DNA from: Qingshengfaniella alkalisoli
GTDB taxonomy: Bacteria > Pseudomonadota > Alphaproteobacteria > Rhodobacterales > Rhodobacteraceae
Length of the DNA: 64,000 nt
Reading direction: 5' to 3'
NCBI RefSeq assembly: GCF_007855645.1
Contig: NZ_CP042261.1
Coordinates: 848,501-912,500, forward strand
The notes beneath the pieces are model-generated. The model had not been told where the DNA came from, did not search any database, and saw only the letters and a list, made by a program, of their open reading frames with translations. A program made the position numbers and the translations under genes. Shown piece by piece: positions 26,291 through 34,852 of this stretch. Within the stretch, counting starts at the first letter, position 1; each line of letters opens with the position of its first letter.

Positions 26291-27136
26291 ATGCTCGATA
26301 CGTCCCGGCAGGGAGATATAACTGACGTGATGCACCAAAGGGTGCGCGGCCGTGCGGTCGTGGGTATGGCCCAACGCGCCGGGCGCACAGTATTGAAAAA
26401 CCTGCATCAATCCGGGTCGGCCAAGGCCTTACTGCCACGTGTTCACCGCGATTGGCCGGAAGTGGTTTTCCTGAATACCGCAGGTGGTCTGACCGATGGT
26501 GACCGCCTGGAGTATGCAGTAGATGTCGCGGCTGGCGGGCGGCTCGTCGCGACCACACAGACCGCCGAACGCGCCTATGCCGGCGTCTCGGGCACCGCGC
26601 GAATGGATGTTTCGCTCGTGGCAGACAAGGGCGCGATGCTGTTCTGGTTGCCGCAGGAAACCATTCTTTTTGAACGCTCCGGCTTGCATCGCTCCACCCG
26701 CGTCGATCTTTCGCCAACGTCAAGTTTCTTGACGATCGAGACGGTCGTGTTGGGTCGCGCCGCGATGGGCGAAGATCTGGCACATGTCGATTTTGTCGAC
26801 CGGCGAGACATTCGTCGTGACGGGGTTCCGGCCTTGATCGATATTTTACGGATCACCGATGAAGATCTTGCCGACCGGGGATCTGCCGCCGGGCTTGGGT
26901 TTCATCGCGTTTTATCAACCATCGCGTTCGTCGCGCCGAATGCGGAAGACAGGCTATCGCAGGTCCGCCGCGTTCTGGACACGCCTCACGATGGGGTAAT
27001 GGCGGCTGCGAGTGCATGGGATGGAAAGCTGGTTGTCCGCGCCGTCGCGAATGATGCCTGGCCCATGCGACAAATGACCGTGCGGATTATTGAAGAACTA
27101 GGCGGAAGGACTCTTCCGCGCGTCTGGCAACTCTAG
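26291..27136 (+). CDS. ureD: urease accessory protein UreD
   Basis: The product is 281 aa. It carries the UreD (UreH) pattern: [36 protein letters not shown] and [24 protein letters not shown]. UreD binds the apo-urease and, with UreF and UreG, forms the scaffold and nickel tunnel for metallocentre assembly. ATG 26291 has AGGAGC 4 bp upstream. It is the first gene of the urease cluster, the usual alphaproteobacterial order. Confidence 0.95.
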   Translation: MLDTSRQGDITDVMHQRVRGRAVVGMAQRAGRTVLKNLHQSGSAKALLPRVHRDWPEVVFLNTAGGLTDGDRLEYAVDVAAGGRLVATTQTAERAYAGVSGTARMDVSLVADKGAMLFWLPQETILFERSGLHRSTRVDLSPTSSFLTIETVVLGRAAMGEDLAHVDFVDRRDIRRDGVPALIDILRITDEDLADRGSAAGLGFHRVLSTIAFVAPNAEDRLSQVRRVLDTPHDGVMAAASAWDGKLVVRAVANDAWPMRQMTVRIIEELGGRTLPRVWQL

Positions 27137-27150
27137 GACCTGAAAACACG

Positions 27151-27453
27151 ATGAACCTGACTCCCCGAGAAAAAGACAAGCTGCTGGTGAGCGTTGCGGC
27201 CATGGTGGCGCGTGGACGGCTGGAACGCGGTGTGAAGCTGAACCACCCCGAAGCCATCGCCCTGATCACCGATTACGTGGTCGAAGGCGCCCGCGAAGGC
27301 CGCAGCGTTGCCGATCTGATGGAGGCGGGCGCTCATGTCATCACTGCGGATCAATGCATGGATGGCATCCCGGACATGATCCACGATGTTCAGGTGGAAG
27401 CGACGTTTCCCGATGGCACCAAGCTGGTGACCGTGCACCATCCAATCCGTTGA
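27151..27453 (+). CDS. ureA: urease subunit gamma
   Basis: This 100-aa protein matches UreA over its whole length: [39 protein letters not shown], then [25 protein letters not shown]. It is a structural subunit of the cytoplasmic nickel enzyme that hydrolyses urea to ammonia and carbamate. It lies 14 bp after ureD and 18 bp before ureB. The three subunits are separate genes, not fused as in Helicobacter. Confidence 0.97.
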   Translation: MNLTPREKDKLLVSVAAMVARGRLERGVKLNHPEAIALITDYVVEGAREGRSVADLMEAGAHVITADQCMDGIPDMIHDVQVEATFPDGTKLVTVHHPIR

Positions 27454-27471
27454 AGAAGGACGTGTAACACC

Positions 27472-27780
27472 ATGATACCCGGAGAGTATTTCCCTGCCGA
27501 CGGTGAGATCACCCTGAACGACGGTGCTGAGGTCACGACAATTATCGTAGCGAACACGGGCGACCGTCCGGTGCAGGTCGGAAGCCATTACCATTTTGCG
27601 GAAACCAACGCCGCGCTGGACTTTGATCGCGATGCGGCCATGGGCAAGCGGCTCGACATTGCAGCCGGAACGGCCGTGCGGTTCGAGCCGGGCCAGACTC
27701 GCGAGGTGCGCCTGATCGACCTGACGGGCAACCGGCGGGTGTTCGGGTTCAACGGCCATGTGATGGGTGATCTGACATGA
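27472..27780 (+). CDS. ureB: urease subunit beta
   Basis: The product is 102 aa. [18 protein letters not shown] and [18 protein letters not shown] are diagnostic, as is the C-terminal [15 protein letters not shown]. It packs against UreC in the (alpha beta gamma)3 enzyme. Its stop overlaps the start of a small unknown gene by 4 bp (ATGA), which separates ureB from ureC. Confidence 0.97.
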   Translation: MIPGEYFPADGEITLNDGAEVTTIIVANTGDRPVQVGSHYHFAETNAALDFDRDAAMGKRLDIAAGTAVRFEPGQTREVRLIDLTGNRRVFGFNGHVMGDLT

Positions 27781-28097
27781 CGTACTGCCGCAGAACAAGT
27801 CCATTCGATCTCTGGTCGCTGGCGGTGCAGACATCGTGGATGATGGCCGAGGCGCAGGCCGTGATCTGGATGCGGCTGATGGGGATGGCCGGTCTCTGGT
27901 CCGTGGCATCATCGGAACAGCCGCGCATGTTCACCGAAAAGGTCGATGCCTACATGCGCGCCGTTGCCGCTGCGCAGCGGGCCGCATTTGACGGGGCCAG
28001 CGCGACCCGGACCGCAGCCGTTGCCCTGAAACCATATTCCAGCCGGACTGCCGGGAATGTCCGCCGCCTGTCGCGCTGCGGCCCGAAAAGAAAGTAA
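27777..28097 (+). CDS. small protein of unknown function between ureB and ureC
   Basis: The product is 106 aa. The first half is rich in Trp and Met ([32 protein letters not shown]) and is probably an amphipathic or membrane-contacting helix. The second half is Ala/Arg rich and basic, ending [11 protein letters not shown]. The N-terminal pattern recalls phasin-like helices. The ATGA overlap with ureB and the 5-bp gap to ureC show it is translated with the urease structural genes. I know of similarly placed small genes in Rhodobacteraceae but no function. It is real by context rather than by homology. Confidence 0.65.
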   Translation: MTYCRRTSPFDLWSLAVQTSWMMAEAQAVIWMRLMGMAGLWSVASSEQPRMFTEKVDAYMRAVAAAQRAAFDGASATRTAAVALKPYSSRTAGNVRRLSRCGPKRK

Positions 28098-28102
28098 CCT
28101 CA

Positions 28103-29812
28103 ATGCCAGTTTCGATTTCACGTGCCGCCTATGCGGATATGTATGGACCTACCACCGGCGACAAGCTCCGTCTTGCCGACACGGACCTGATCATCGAGGT
28201 CGAGCGTGACCTGACCACCTATGGTGACGAGGTCAAGTTTGGCGGCGGCAAGGTCATTCGTGACGGGATGGGGCAGTCCCAGGTGACACGCGCGGAGGGG
28301 GCGATGGATACGGTCGTCACCAATGCGTTGATCGTCGATCACAGCGGCATCTACAAAGCCGACGTTGGGCTGAAGGACGGCGGGATCGCGGCCATAGGCA
28401 AGGCGGGCAACCCCGATACGCAACCAGGCGTCGATATCATCATCGGGCCGGGCACCGAGATCATCGCTGGCGAAGGCCGTATCCTGACCGCAGGCGGGTT
28501 CGATAGCCACATTCATTACATCTGCCCGCAACAGATCGAAGATGCGTTGCATTCGGGACTGACCACGATGCTGGGAGGCGGCACGGGGCCCGCGCATGGC
28601 ACGCTCGCCACGACCTGTACGCCGGGGCCATGGCATATGGGGCGAATGCTGCAATCGGCGGACGCGTTTCCGATGAACCTGGCTTTTGCCGGGAAGGGCA
28701 ACGCCTCGCTTCCCGCCGCGCTGGAAGAACAGGTGCGGGGCGGTGCTTGTGCGCTGAAACTGCATGAGGATTGGGGAACGACACCCGCCGCCATCGATTG
28801 TTGCCTGTCGGTGGCCGATGACATGGACGTGCAAGTCATGATCCACACCGACACGCTGAACGAGTCGGGGTTCGTGGAAAACACCATCGCGGCGATGAAA
28901 GGCCGGACCATCCACGCGTTCCATACTGAAGGGGCGGGTGGCGGACATGCTCCTGACATCATCCGGGTTGTCGGCGAGAATCACGTCCTGCCCAGTTCCA
29001 CGAACCCCACGCGGCCCTATACGGTGAACACGATTGAAGAGCATCTCGACATGCTTATGGTCTGTCATCACCTCGACAAGGCAATTCCCGAAGACGTGGC
29101 CTTTGCCGAAAGCCGTATCAGGCGCGAAACCATCGCGGCCGAGGACATCTTGCACGATATGGGCGCGTTCTCCATCATTGCATCCGACAGTCAGGCGATG
29201 GGCCGCGTGGGTGAGGTGATCATCCGCACATGGCAGACCGCGCATAAGATGAAGGTTCAACGGGGGCGTCTGGCTGACGAAACCGGCGAGAACGACAACC
29301 TGCGCGTGCGGCGCTTCATCGCCAAGTACACGATCAACCCGGCAATTGCACATGGCGTGTCGAAGCATATCGGGTCGATCGAGGTCGGCAAGCGTGCCGA
29401 TCTGGTGCTGTGGAACCCTGCATTTTTCGGTGTGAAGCCCGAGATGGTCCTGCTGGGCGGCACGATTGCCTGCGCCCAGATGGGGGATCCAAACGCGTCG
29501 ATCCCGACGCCGCAGCCGGTCTATTCGCGTCCCATGTTCGGGGCGTTCGGGCGGTCCGTTGAAAATTCGGCGGTGATCTTCGTCAGTGAAGCCGCCCAGA
29601 AAGATGGTGTTGGAAAGCGGCTTGGGCTGGCCAAGCAGACCCTGGCGGTAGAAAACACCCGCAATATCGGCAAACGCGACATGGTTCTGAATGACACGCT
29701 GCCCGAAATCGAGGTTAACCCCGAAACCTATGAGGTGCGCGCGAATGGTGAACTGCTGACCTGCGAGCCCGCAAAAGAACTGCCAATGGCGCAACGTTAT
29801 TTCATGTTCTGA
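28103..29812 (+). CDS. ureC: urease subunit alpha
   Basis: The product is 569 aa, full length. The nickel ligands are visible: HIHYICPQQ (first His pair), the carbamylated lysine in [22 protein letters not shown] and [12 protein letters not shown]. The flap cysteine is in [23 protein letters not shown] Tyr follows the first His pair where Phe is more common. It begins [28 protein letters not shown], as expected. The enzyme needs UreD, E, F and G, all present nearby. Confidence 0.98.
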   Translation: MPVSISRAAYADMYGPTTGDKLRLADTDLIIEVERDLTTYGDEVKFGGGKVIRDGMGQSQVTRAEGAMDTVVTNALIVDHSGIYKADVGLKDGGIAAIGKAGNPDTQPGVDIIIGPGTEIIAGEGRILTAGGFDSHIHYICPQQIEDALHSGLTTMLGGGTGPAHGTLATTCTPGPWHMGRMLQSADAFPMNLAFAGKGNASLPAALEEQVRGGACALKLHEDWGTTPAAIDCCLSVADDMDVQVMIHTDTLNESGFVENTIAAMKGRTIHAFHTEGAGGGHAPDIIRVVGENHVLPSSTNPTRPYTVNTIEEHLDMLMVCHHLDKAIPEDVAFAESRIRRETIAAEDILHDMGAFSIIASDSQAMGRVGEVIIRTWQTAHKMKVQRGRLADETGENDNLRVRRFIAKYTINPAIAHGVSKHIGSIEVGKRADLVLWNPAFFGVKPEMVLLGGTIACAQMGDPNASIPTPQPVYSRPMFGAFGRSVENSAVIFVSEAAQKDGVGKRLGLAKQTLAVENTRNIGKRDMVLNDTLPEIEVNPETYEVRANGELLTCEPAKELPMAQRYFMF

Positions 29813-29940
29813 CCCGTGGCTATGCGTACGGCGTTTCGCTGGGCGCATAGCGGGGTTTCCGAGTTATGACTACTCATGCCGCGCCGCAGCGTGCATGTTT
29901 GTGTCAGGGAGGCGCAAACGTGAAATTGCACGAGGGTGCC

Positions 29941-30126
29941 ATGATGAACATTCTGAAATCGATCGGCGGCGGTCTGGTGAACTGGGCGCAGGCTGTCATG
30001 GATGCAGGGCAGATCAGCAGCGAAATCAAACGGTTGTCATCTTTGAATGATGCTGACTTGAAAAAACTGGGCCTGTCGCGCTCGGACATTCCGTCCTATG
30101 TCGCGCGCAACCACGCGTATATCTGA
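29941..30126 (+). CDS. DUF1127 small protein
   Basis: The product is 61 aa. MMNILKSIGGGLVNWAQAVMDA is followed by the short DUF1127 helix-turn pattern LSSLNDADLKKLGLSRSDIPSYV. Proteins of this family are small, basic, common in alphaproteobacteria, and in some cases bind RNA and affect phosphate or stress responses. The ATG at 29941 is chosen over an upstream in-frame one at 29866 because the domain begins there and GAGGGTG precedes it. It sits between ureC and ureE but has its own terminator, so a urease role is doubtful. Confidence 0.75.
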   Translation: MMNILKSIGGGLVNWAQAVMDAGQISSEIKRLSSLNDADLKKLGLSRSDIPSYVARNHAYI

Positions 30127-30136
30127 AATTCGATGG

Positions 30137-30176
30137 AGGTGCCTGTGTGATTAAATCATAGGCACCTTTCTATCTT
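30137..30176 (+). terminator. terminator after the DUF1127 gene
   Basis: AGGTGCCT (30137-30144) pairs with AGGCACCT (30160-30167), with further possible pairing inside the loop, followed by TTCTATCTTT. It would separate ureC from ureE transcription at least partly. Confidence 0.65.
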
Positions 30177-30245
30177 TCGTGCGCTCGCCGCCCGAATAGA
30201 GGTTTGTCGGCTTGTGCGTGACGCCGCGCGGCGTAAATTGCCGCC

Positions 30246-30713
30246 ATGAGCAATGACACGACGAGCATGACGGATACCCCACGCGCGAGCGTGATCAAGC
30301 CGCATTCGCATTCTGAAGCCTTCGATCGGATCGAACTCGATTATGAAGCACGTTTCCTGCGACGCAAGCGACTGACAACGGCAGGTGGAATCAGCTTCAT
30401 TCTGGATTTGCCGGAAACGGTCAGCCTCGATGAAGGCAACCATATCGTTCTGGATGATGGGCGCGAGGTGGTCGTTGTCGCCGCGCCGGAGCCGTTGCTT
30501 CTGGTGCGTGGGCACATCACGCGTCTGGCTTGGCATATCGGCAACCGTCACACGCCATGCCAGATAGAAGCCGATCACCTGCTGATCCGCGATGATCATG
30601 TTTTGGAACAGATGCTTCAGAAATTGGGGGCCGAGGTCACGCATGTGACGCAGCCTTTTACGCCCGAGGGCGGGGCTTACGGCCACGGCCGCACCCATTC
30701 GCATGAGCACTGA
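30246..30713 (+). CDS. ureE: urease accessory protein UreE (nickel metallochaperone)
   Basis: The product is 155 aa. The N-terminal part carries FDRIELDYEARFLRRKRLTTAGGISFILDLPE, a peptide-binding domain. The C-terminal metal-binding domain includes VVAAPEPLLLVRGHITRLAWHIGNRHTPCQI, with the conserved nickel-binding His, and the protein ends in a His-rich tail GHGRTHSHEH. UreE carries nickel to UreG. The last bases overlap the ureF start by 11 bp. Confidence 0.94.
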   Translation: MSNDTTSMTDTPRASVIKPHSHSEAFDRIELDYEARFLRRKRLTTAGGISFILDLPETVSLDEGNHIVLDDGREVVVVAAPEPLLLVRGHITRLAWHIGNRHTPCQIEADHLLIRDDHVLEQMLQKLGAEVTHVTQPFTPEGGAYGHGRTHSHEH

Positions 30714-31347
30714 TTCCGAAGACCTGCTGACACTAACGCAATGGCTGTCGCCAGGCTTTCCCATTGGCAGCTTCGCCTATTCGCACGGTCTGGACTGGCA
30801 GGTCGATGCGGGCGCGGTGTCTGACGCCGAGGATCTGCGGAGCTGGCTGCGTAGCACACTGCGCAACGGGGCCGCGTTCAATGATGGCGTGATCTTGGCT
30901 ATGGCGCATCGGGGTGATTGTGAGGTCGCGGAGCTGATCTCGACGGCACGAGCCCTGGCCGCCAGCAAGGAACGCCTGACAGAGACCCTCGACCAGGGTC
31001 GTGCCTTTCTGCGCCTGACCAATGACATTTTGGGGACCAAGATTGCCGAGACACCTCTGCCCGTGGCGGTCGGGCTGCAGGCACGGAACCTTGCGGTCGA
31101 AACCGAGCAGGTGGTTGCGCTGTATCTGCAGGCTTTCATCAGCAACCTCGTGACGATCGCGGTTCGGATCGTGCCTCTTGGTCAAACGGCAGGCCAGCAA
31201 GTGCTGTTTGCACTGCGCGCTGACATTTCCCAAACGGCGGTACACTGCGCCCAAGGCACGCTGGATGACCTGGGAAGCTGTGTGCTCCTCAGCGATTTGG
31301 CCAGCATCCAGCATGAAACACAGCCCGTGCGGCTGTTTCTGACCTGA
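30703..31347 (+). CDS. ureF: urease accessory protein UreF
   Basis: The product is 214 aa, all-helical. It opens LLTLTQWLSPGFPIGSFAYSHGLDWQVDAGAV, a UreF hallmark, and contains LYLQAFISNLVTIAVRIVPLGQTAGQ. UreF bridges UreD and UreG and acts as a check on UreG GTP hydrolysis during nickel insertion. The start overlaps ureE, so the two are probably translationally coupled; ureG follows after 18 bp. Confidence 0.95.
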   Translation: MSTDSEDLLTLTQWLSPGFPIGSFAYSHGLDWQVDAGAVSDAEDLRSWLRSTLRNGAAFNDGVILAMAHRGDCEVAELISTARALAASKERLTETLDQGRAFLRLTNDILGTKIAETPLPVAVGLQARNLAVETEQVVALYLQAFISNLVTIAVRIVPLGQTAGQQVLFALRADISQTAVHCAQGTLDDLGSCVLLSDLASIQHETQPVRLFLT

Positions 31348-31365
31348 CCAAAGAAGGAAGACCCA

Positions 31366-31977
31366 ATGCCATCGACCCATGGCCCCTTGCGTATCGGTAT
31401 CGGCGGACCTGTCGGTGTCGGCAAAACGACACTGACCGAGAAGCTGTGCCGCGCGATGTCGGCTGATTATTCGGTCGCCGTGATCACCAATGATATCTAC
31501 ACCCGCGAGGATGCCGAATTTCTGACCCGCGCACAGGCGTTGCCGTCGGATCGTATCATGGGTGTCGAAACTGGTGGTTGTCCGCACACGGCGATCCGCG
31601 AGGACGTGTCGATCAACCTGGCAGCAATCGAAGAACTGAAATCCCGTTTCGACGATCTCGAAGTGATCTTGATTGAAAGCGGCGGGGACAATCTGGCCGC
31701 GACCTATAGCCCCGAGTTGGCCGACATGACCATCTACCTGATCGATACGGCCGCCGGACAGGACATCCCGCGCAAAAAGGGGCCGGGGGTTTCCAAGTCG
31801 GATCTGCTGGTAATCAACAAAACCGACCTTGCCCCCTATGTCGGCGTCGACGTGGACATGATGCGGTCTGATGCCGCGGCTGCGCGGGGTACGCGGCCTT
31901 TTGTGATGGCTGAGCTGCGCAATGAGCGTGGCGTTCAGGACGTCGTGGATTTCATCATCCGCGAAGGTGGCCTTTAA
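31366..31977 (+). CDS. ureG: urease accessory GTPase UreG
   Basis: The product is 203 aa. The P-loop is [17 protein letters not shown], near residue 10; the metal site CPH lies in [19 protein letters not shown] (as VETGGCPHT here), and [17 protein letters not shown] and [12 protein letters not shown] follow. It hydrolyses GTP to drive nickel delivery to UreC. GAAGGAAG precedes the ATG. It ends the urease cluster, with no nickel or urea transporter genes after it in this window. Confidence 0.97.
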   Translation: MPSTHGPLRIGIGGPVGVGKTTLTEKLCRAMSADYSVAVITNDIYTREDAEFLTRAQALPSDRIMGVETGGCPHTAIREDVSINLAAIEELKSRFDDLEVILIESGGDNLAATYSPELADMTIYLIDTAAGQDIPRKKGPGVSKSDLLVINKTDLAPYVGVDVDMMRSDAAAARGTRPFVMAELRNERGVQDVVDFIIREGGL

Positions 31978-31982
31978 ACATG

Positions 31983-32007
31983 AAAAAGGCCCGGAAAACC
32001 GGGCCTT
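31983..32007 (-). terminator. terminator of infC
   Basis: AAGGCCCGG (31986-31994) and CCGGGCCTT (31999-32007) form a perfect 9-bp stem with a 4-nt loop. On the minus strand it is followed by TTTTTCA. It lies in the gap between the convergent ureG and infC and may also slow ureG transcripts. Confidence 0.8.
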
Positions 32008-32027
32008 AGAATTCACTTTCGAAGTGA

Positions 32028-32573
32028 TTACTTCGCGATAGGGCCGATCATCATGACCATCTGGCGACCTTCCATCTTGGGCATGTTTTCAACCTTGCCC
32101 AATTCCTTGACGTCTTCGGCCACCCGTTCCAGCAATTCGCGGCCGAGATTCTGGTGGGCCATTTCCCGGCCACGAAAACGCAGGGTGACCTTGACCTTGT
32201 CGCCATTCTCCAGAAACTTCACGACATTGCGCATTTTCACATCGTAGTCATGGGTGTCCGTGTTGGGACGGAATTTCACCTCTTTGACCTCGATGGTCTT
32301 TTGCTTCTTGCGAGCTTCGCTTTCCCGCTTCTGTTGCTCGTATTTGTATTTCCCGAAATCCATGATCTTGCAGACCGGTGGATTTGCGTTCGGAGAAATC
32401 TCAACGAGATCAAGACCGACTCTCTGGGCCAGTTCCAATGCGCGAGCAGGGGTGGTCACGCCTACATTTTCACCCTCGGGACCGATAAGCCTGATCTCCT
32501 GCGCACGAACTTTTTCATTCACACGGGGGCCGGTGTCACGAGTGGGCGGGGCGTTATGGGGTCTGCGGGCTAT
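32028..32573 (-). CDS. infC: translation initiation factor IF-3 with probable AUA start
   Basis: The protein contains [21 protein letters not shown] and a C-terminal domain [18 protein letters not shown], standard for IF-3. With the GTG at 32522 it would be 164 aa and lack the N-terminal tail. An ATA at 32573 is in frame, preceded at 8 bp by AGAAGGAA, and gives 181 aa starting with [21 protein letters not shown], which matches the tail of alphaproteobacterial IF-3. IF-3 rejects non-AUG starts, so a rare start codon on its own gene allows feedback control, known for E. coli infC with AUU. Confidence 0.93.
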   Translation of the reverse strand: MARRPHNAPPTRDTGPRVNEKVRAQEIRLIGPEGENVGVTTPARALELAQRVGLDLVEISPNANPPVCKIMDFGKYKYEQQKRESEARKKQKTIEVKEVKFRPNTDTHDYDVKMRNVVKFLENGDKVKVTLRFRGREMAHQNLGRELLERVAEDVKELGKVENMPKMEGRQMVMMIGPIAK

Positions 32574-32724
32574 GTCGCAAGTTCCTTCTGTCGTTAACTG
32601 AGTTTCGAAAATCTATGCCTCGATGGGCGGGCTTTCAACACTGAAACGTGCGGAAATGCTAGCACAAAATTCGATTCCGAACGCGAAATCTCCGGAAAAG
32701 TGCCAGCATTCGCCGAATGCAGAC

Positions 32725-32754
32725 AAAAAGCGCCGGCGGACAGGGGGCCGCCGG
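32725..32754 (-). terminator. terminator of fpr / cys operon
   Basis: On the minus strand CCGGCGG (32754-32748) pairs with CCGCCGG (32739-32733), followed by CGC and five Ts (32729-32725). Confidence 0.7.
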
Positions 32755-32771
32755 TTCATATTGTATTAGGA

Positions 32772-33614
32772 TCAACCAACAAAGGCCTTCTCGACCACGT
32801 ATTCGGCGGGTTCGGAATTTGCGCCTTCGCTCAGTCCGTAACCTTCGAGAATCTCTTTCAGATCGTTGTTCAAGCCAATGGATCCACAGACCATTGCGCG
32901 GTCGGTTTCCTTGCTGATTCCGTCGATGCCCAGATCGCTAAACACCGTCCCGTCTTTCAGCAGCTCCGTGATGCGCCCCATGCGCGGGCTCTCTTCACGG
33001 GTGGTGGTCGGATAATAGCGCAGCTTGTTCAGCCCGTCGCCGATCAGTTCCTGCAGCAATTCATCCTGCTTGATGCTTTCGACAAGGTCGGCACCGTATT
33101 TCAACTCTGCCACGTCCCGGCAGGTATGGGTCAGGATGATCTCGTCATAGTCTTCATAAGTCTGCGGTTCACGTATCAGCGATGCAAAGGGCGCAATCCC
33201 GGTGCCGGTGGAGAAGAACCAAAGGCGTTTGCCAGGCAGCAGCGCGTCATGAACCAACGTGCCGACGGGTTTCGGTCGCAGAATGATCTCGTCGCCGACC
33301 TTGATGTTCTGCAGCTTCGACGTCAGCGGTCCATCCGGTACCTTGATGGAATAGAATTCCAGTTCCTCGTCCCAGGACGGCGATGCAATCGAATAGGCGC
33401 GCAGCAGCGGCTTCTGGCGTCCGGTTTTCGGATCGGGATCGCCCATCAGCCCGATCATCACGAATTCGCCTGAACGGAAGCGCAGCGATTGCGGCCGCGT
33501 CACGCGAAAGCGGAACAGGCGGTCGGTGTAGTGCTGCACCTCGGTCACCGTCTGCGCGTCGGGCAGGCGGGTTTGGGCGGGGGCGGCTTCTTTCACTGCA
33601 GTTTGCTCGTTCAT
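32772..33614 (-). CDS. fpr: ferredoxin--NADP(+) reductase
   Basis: The product is about 280 aa. FAD binding is shown by LLRAYSIASPSWDEELEFYSIKV and the NADP region by WFFSTGTGIAPFASLIREP. It ends EYVVEKAFVG, the C-terminal aromatic/Val-Gly end seen in bacterial Fpr. It moves electrons between NADPH and ferredoxin or flavodoxin and could feed the siroheme sulfite reductase upstream in the same direction. The start is uncertain: ATG 33614 (MNEQTAVKEAAP) is preferred, ATG 33623 is possible. Confidence 0.92.
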   Translation of the reverse strand: MNEQTAVKEAAPAQTRLPDAQTVTEVQHYTDRLFRFRVTRPQSLRFRSGEFVMIGLMGDPDPKTGRQKPLLRAYSIASPSWDEELEFYSIKVPDGPLTSKLQNIKVGDEIILRPKPVGTLVHDALLPGKRLWFFSTGTGIAPFASLIREPQTYEDYDEIILTHTCRDVAELKYGADLVESIKQDELLQELIGDGLNKLRYYPTTTREESPRMGRITELLKDGTVFSDLGIDGISKETDRAMVCGSIGLNNDLKEILEGYGLSEGANSEPAEYVVEKAFVG

Positions 33615-33680
33615 ACAATTCATCCAGAACTCGGGTTCTGGTCCTCATCTAGTCGTGTTTCGCTGAAATTGAAATGCCTG

Positions 33681-34100
33681 TCAGGCGCGTAGTCGGGCTT
33701 GATAGTGATGAGCGACCCAGTTGGCGCGGAATTTCCACTGATCCTCTGGTTGCCGCGCTGCCAACTCGTCCGAGATTTCGACCTCGTCAAATCCGACGCG
33801 CCGCGCCATGCCGTATTGATCGGCCAGAACATGTCCGACGGCGCGCAGCCGGCCTTCATAGCCAAGGCTGCGAAGCTGGCGACCGATGGTGAAGCCGCGC
33901 CCGTCCGCGAAGGACGGAAACTCCACGCGGATCAGCGGAAAGTCGTTCAGGGCCGTGGGCAGCGCGTTCGGGTCAGAAGCGGATGACAGCGACAGGGCCT
34001 TGCCGTCCCGTGCGACGCCGTCTCGCAGTTCCGCCAACGTGACGAAGTCACCTTTCCAGTCGTCCTGCGCGAATCCTGTGTCGGTTACGATGACGCTCAT
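33681..34100 (-). CDS. DUF934 protein (sulfite-reduction associated)
   Basis: The product is 139 aa. It shows the DUF934 signature: DFPLIRVEFPSFADGRGFTIGRQLRSLGYEGRLRAVGHVLADQYGMARRVGFDEVEI. The family is nearly always linked to cysI and cysH and is thought to help electron supply or sulfite reductase function; this is not proven. Its start overlaps the cysH stop by 4 bp, so the genes are coupled. Confidence 0.88.
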   Translation of the reverse strand: MSVIVTDTGFAQDDWKGDFVTLAELRDGVARDGKALSLSSASDPNALPTALNDFPLIRVEFPSFADGRGFTIGRQLRSLGYEGRLRAVGHVLADQYGMARRVGFDEVEISDELAARQPEDQWKFRANWVAHHYQARLRA

Positions 34101-34852
34101 GCCACGTCTCCTTTGGGCAGTGGGCCGCGCACGACCTTGCCGTTAACGAAATGAATGCCGCACTCTTCCTTGTCAGCACCGCGCCAGCGGCCCGCACGGG
34201 GATCTTCGCCGGGCTTCACGGGTGTGGTGCAGGGGGCGCAGCCGATAGAGGGATAGCCCTGCGCCACCAGTGGGTGACGAGGTAGGCGGTTGTTTACCAT
34301 GTAGTCCTGAACGTCTTGCGGGGCCCAATGCGCCAGCGGGTTGACCTTGATCCGTCGGTCGCCATCGGCCTCGAAGAATTCCAGCGCCGCGCGCGTACCG
34401 GACTGGAACCGCTTGCGGCCCGTGATCCACGCGTCAAAGGGTGCAAGGCCACGTTCAAGCGGGCGCGTCTTGCGCAGGTCGCAGCAGGCATCCTGATTGA
34501 CCTTGTGCAGCGTCCCGTCATGGTCTTCACGAAACAGATCCGTCTCGCAGGGCTGGATACGACGCACGCCCGACAGGCCGAGTTTCTCGGCAACCTCCGC
34601 CTGGTAGGCCAGCGTTTCTTCAAACAGCATCTGGGTATCGACGAACAGCACCGGCGTCGTCTTGTCGATCACCGAAACCATGTGCAGCAACACGACGGAT
34701 TCCGCGCCAAAGCTGGAAACCAATGCCGTGCTGCCGACCTGCGGATCGGATAGCGCGCGCTCAAGGACCGATGTCGCTGAATGGTGGCGATACCGTTCGT
34801 TGAGATGCGCCACTCGCTCCGTCACCGGATCGAGAGGGGCTTCAAGCGGCAC
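34097..34852 (-). CDS. cysH: APS/PAPS reductase (4Fe-4S type)
   Basis: The product is about 251 aa. The substrate loop is VSSFGAESVVLLHM. It contains a CC pair (QDACCDLRKTRPLERGL) and a CXXC (SIGCAPCTTP), the four cysteines that bind a 4Fe-4S cluster in adenylylsulfate-type reductases, and the catalytic Cys in KEECGIHF. It therefore probably reduces APS (perhaps PAPS) to sulfite. I choose GTG 34852 (PLEAPLDP), overlapping the cysI stop by 11 bp; ATG 34876 is an alternative. Confidence 0.93.
   Translation of the reverse strand: MPLEAPLDPVTERVAHLNERYRHHSATSVLERALSDPQVGSTALVSSFGAESVVLLHMVSVIDKTTPVLFVDTQMLFEETLAYQAEVAEKLGLSGVRRIQPCETDLFREDHDGTLHKVNQDACCDLRKTRPLERGLAPFDAWITGRKRFQSGTRAALEFFEADGDRRIKVNPLAHWAPQDVQDYMVNNRLPRHPLVAQGYPSIGCAPCTTPVKPGEDPRAGRWRGADKEECGIHFVNGKVVRGPLPKGDVA

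Noticed and set aside
28118-29848. Open frame of 576 codons opposite ureC
   Set aside because: It is the antisense shadow of urease alpha; the translation is His/Arg rich and without homology.
30733-32016. Open frame of 427 codons opposite ureF and ureG
   Set aside because: It spans two well-supported genes and their spacer, which a real gene would not do; no motif.
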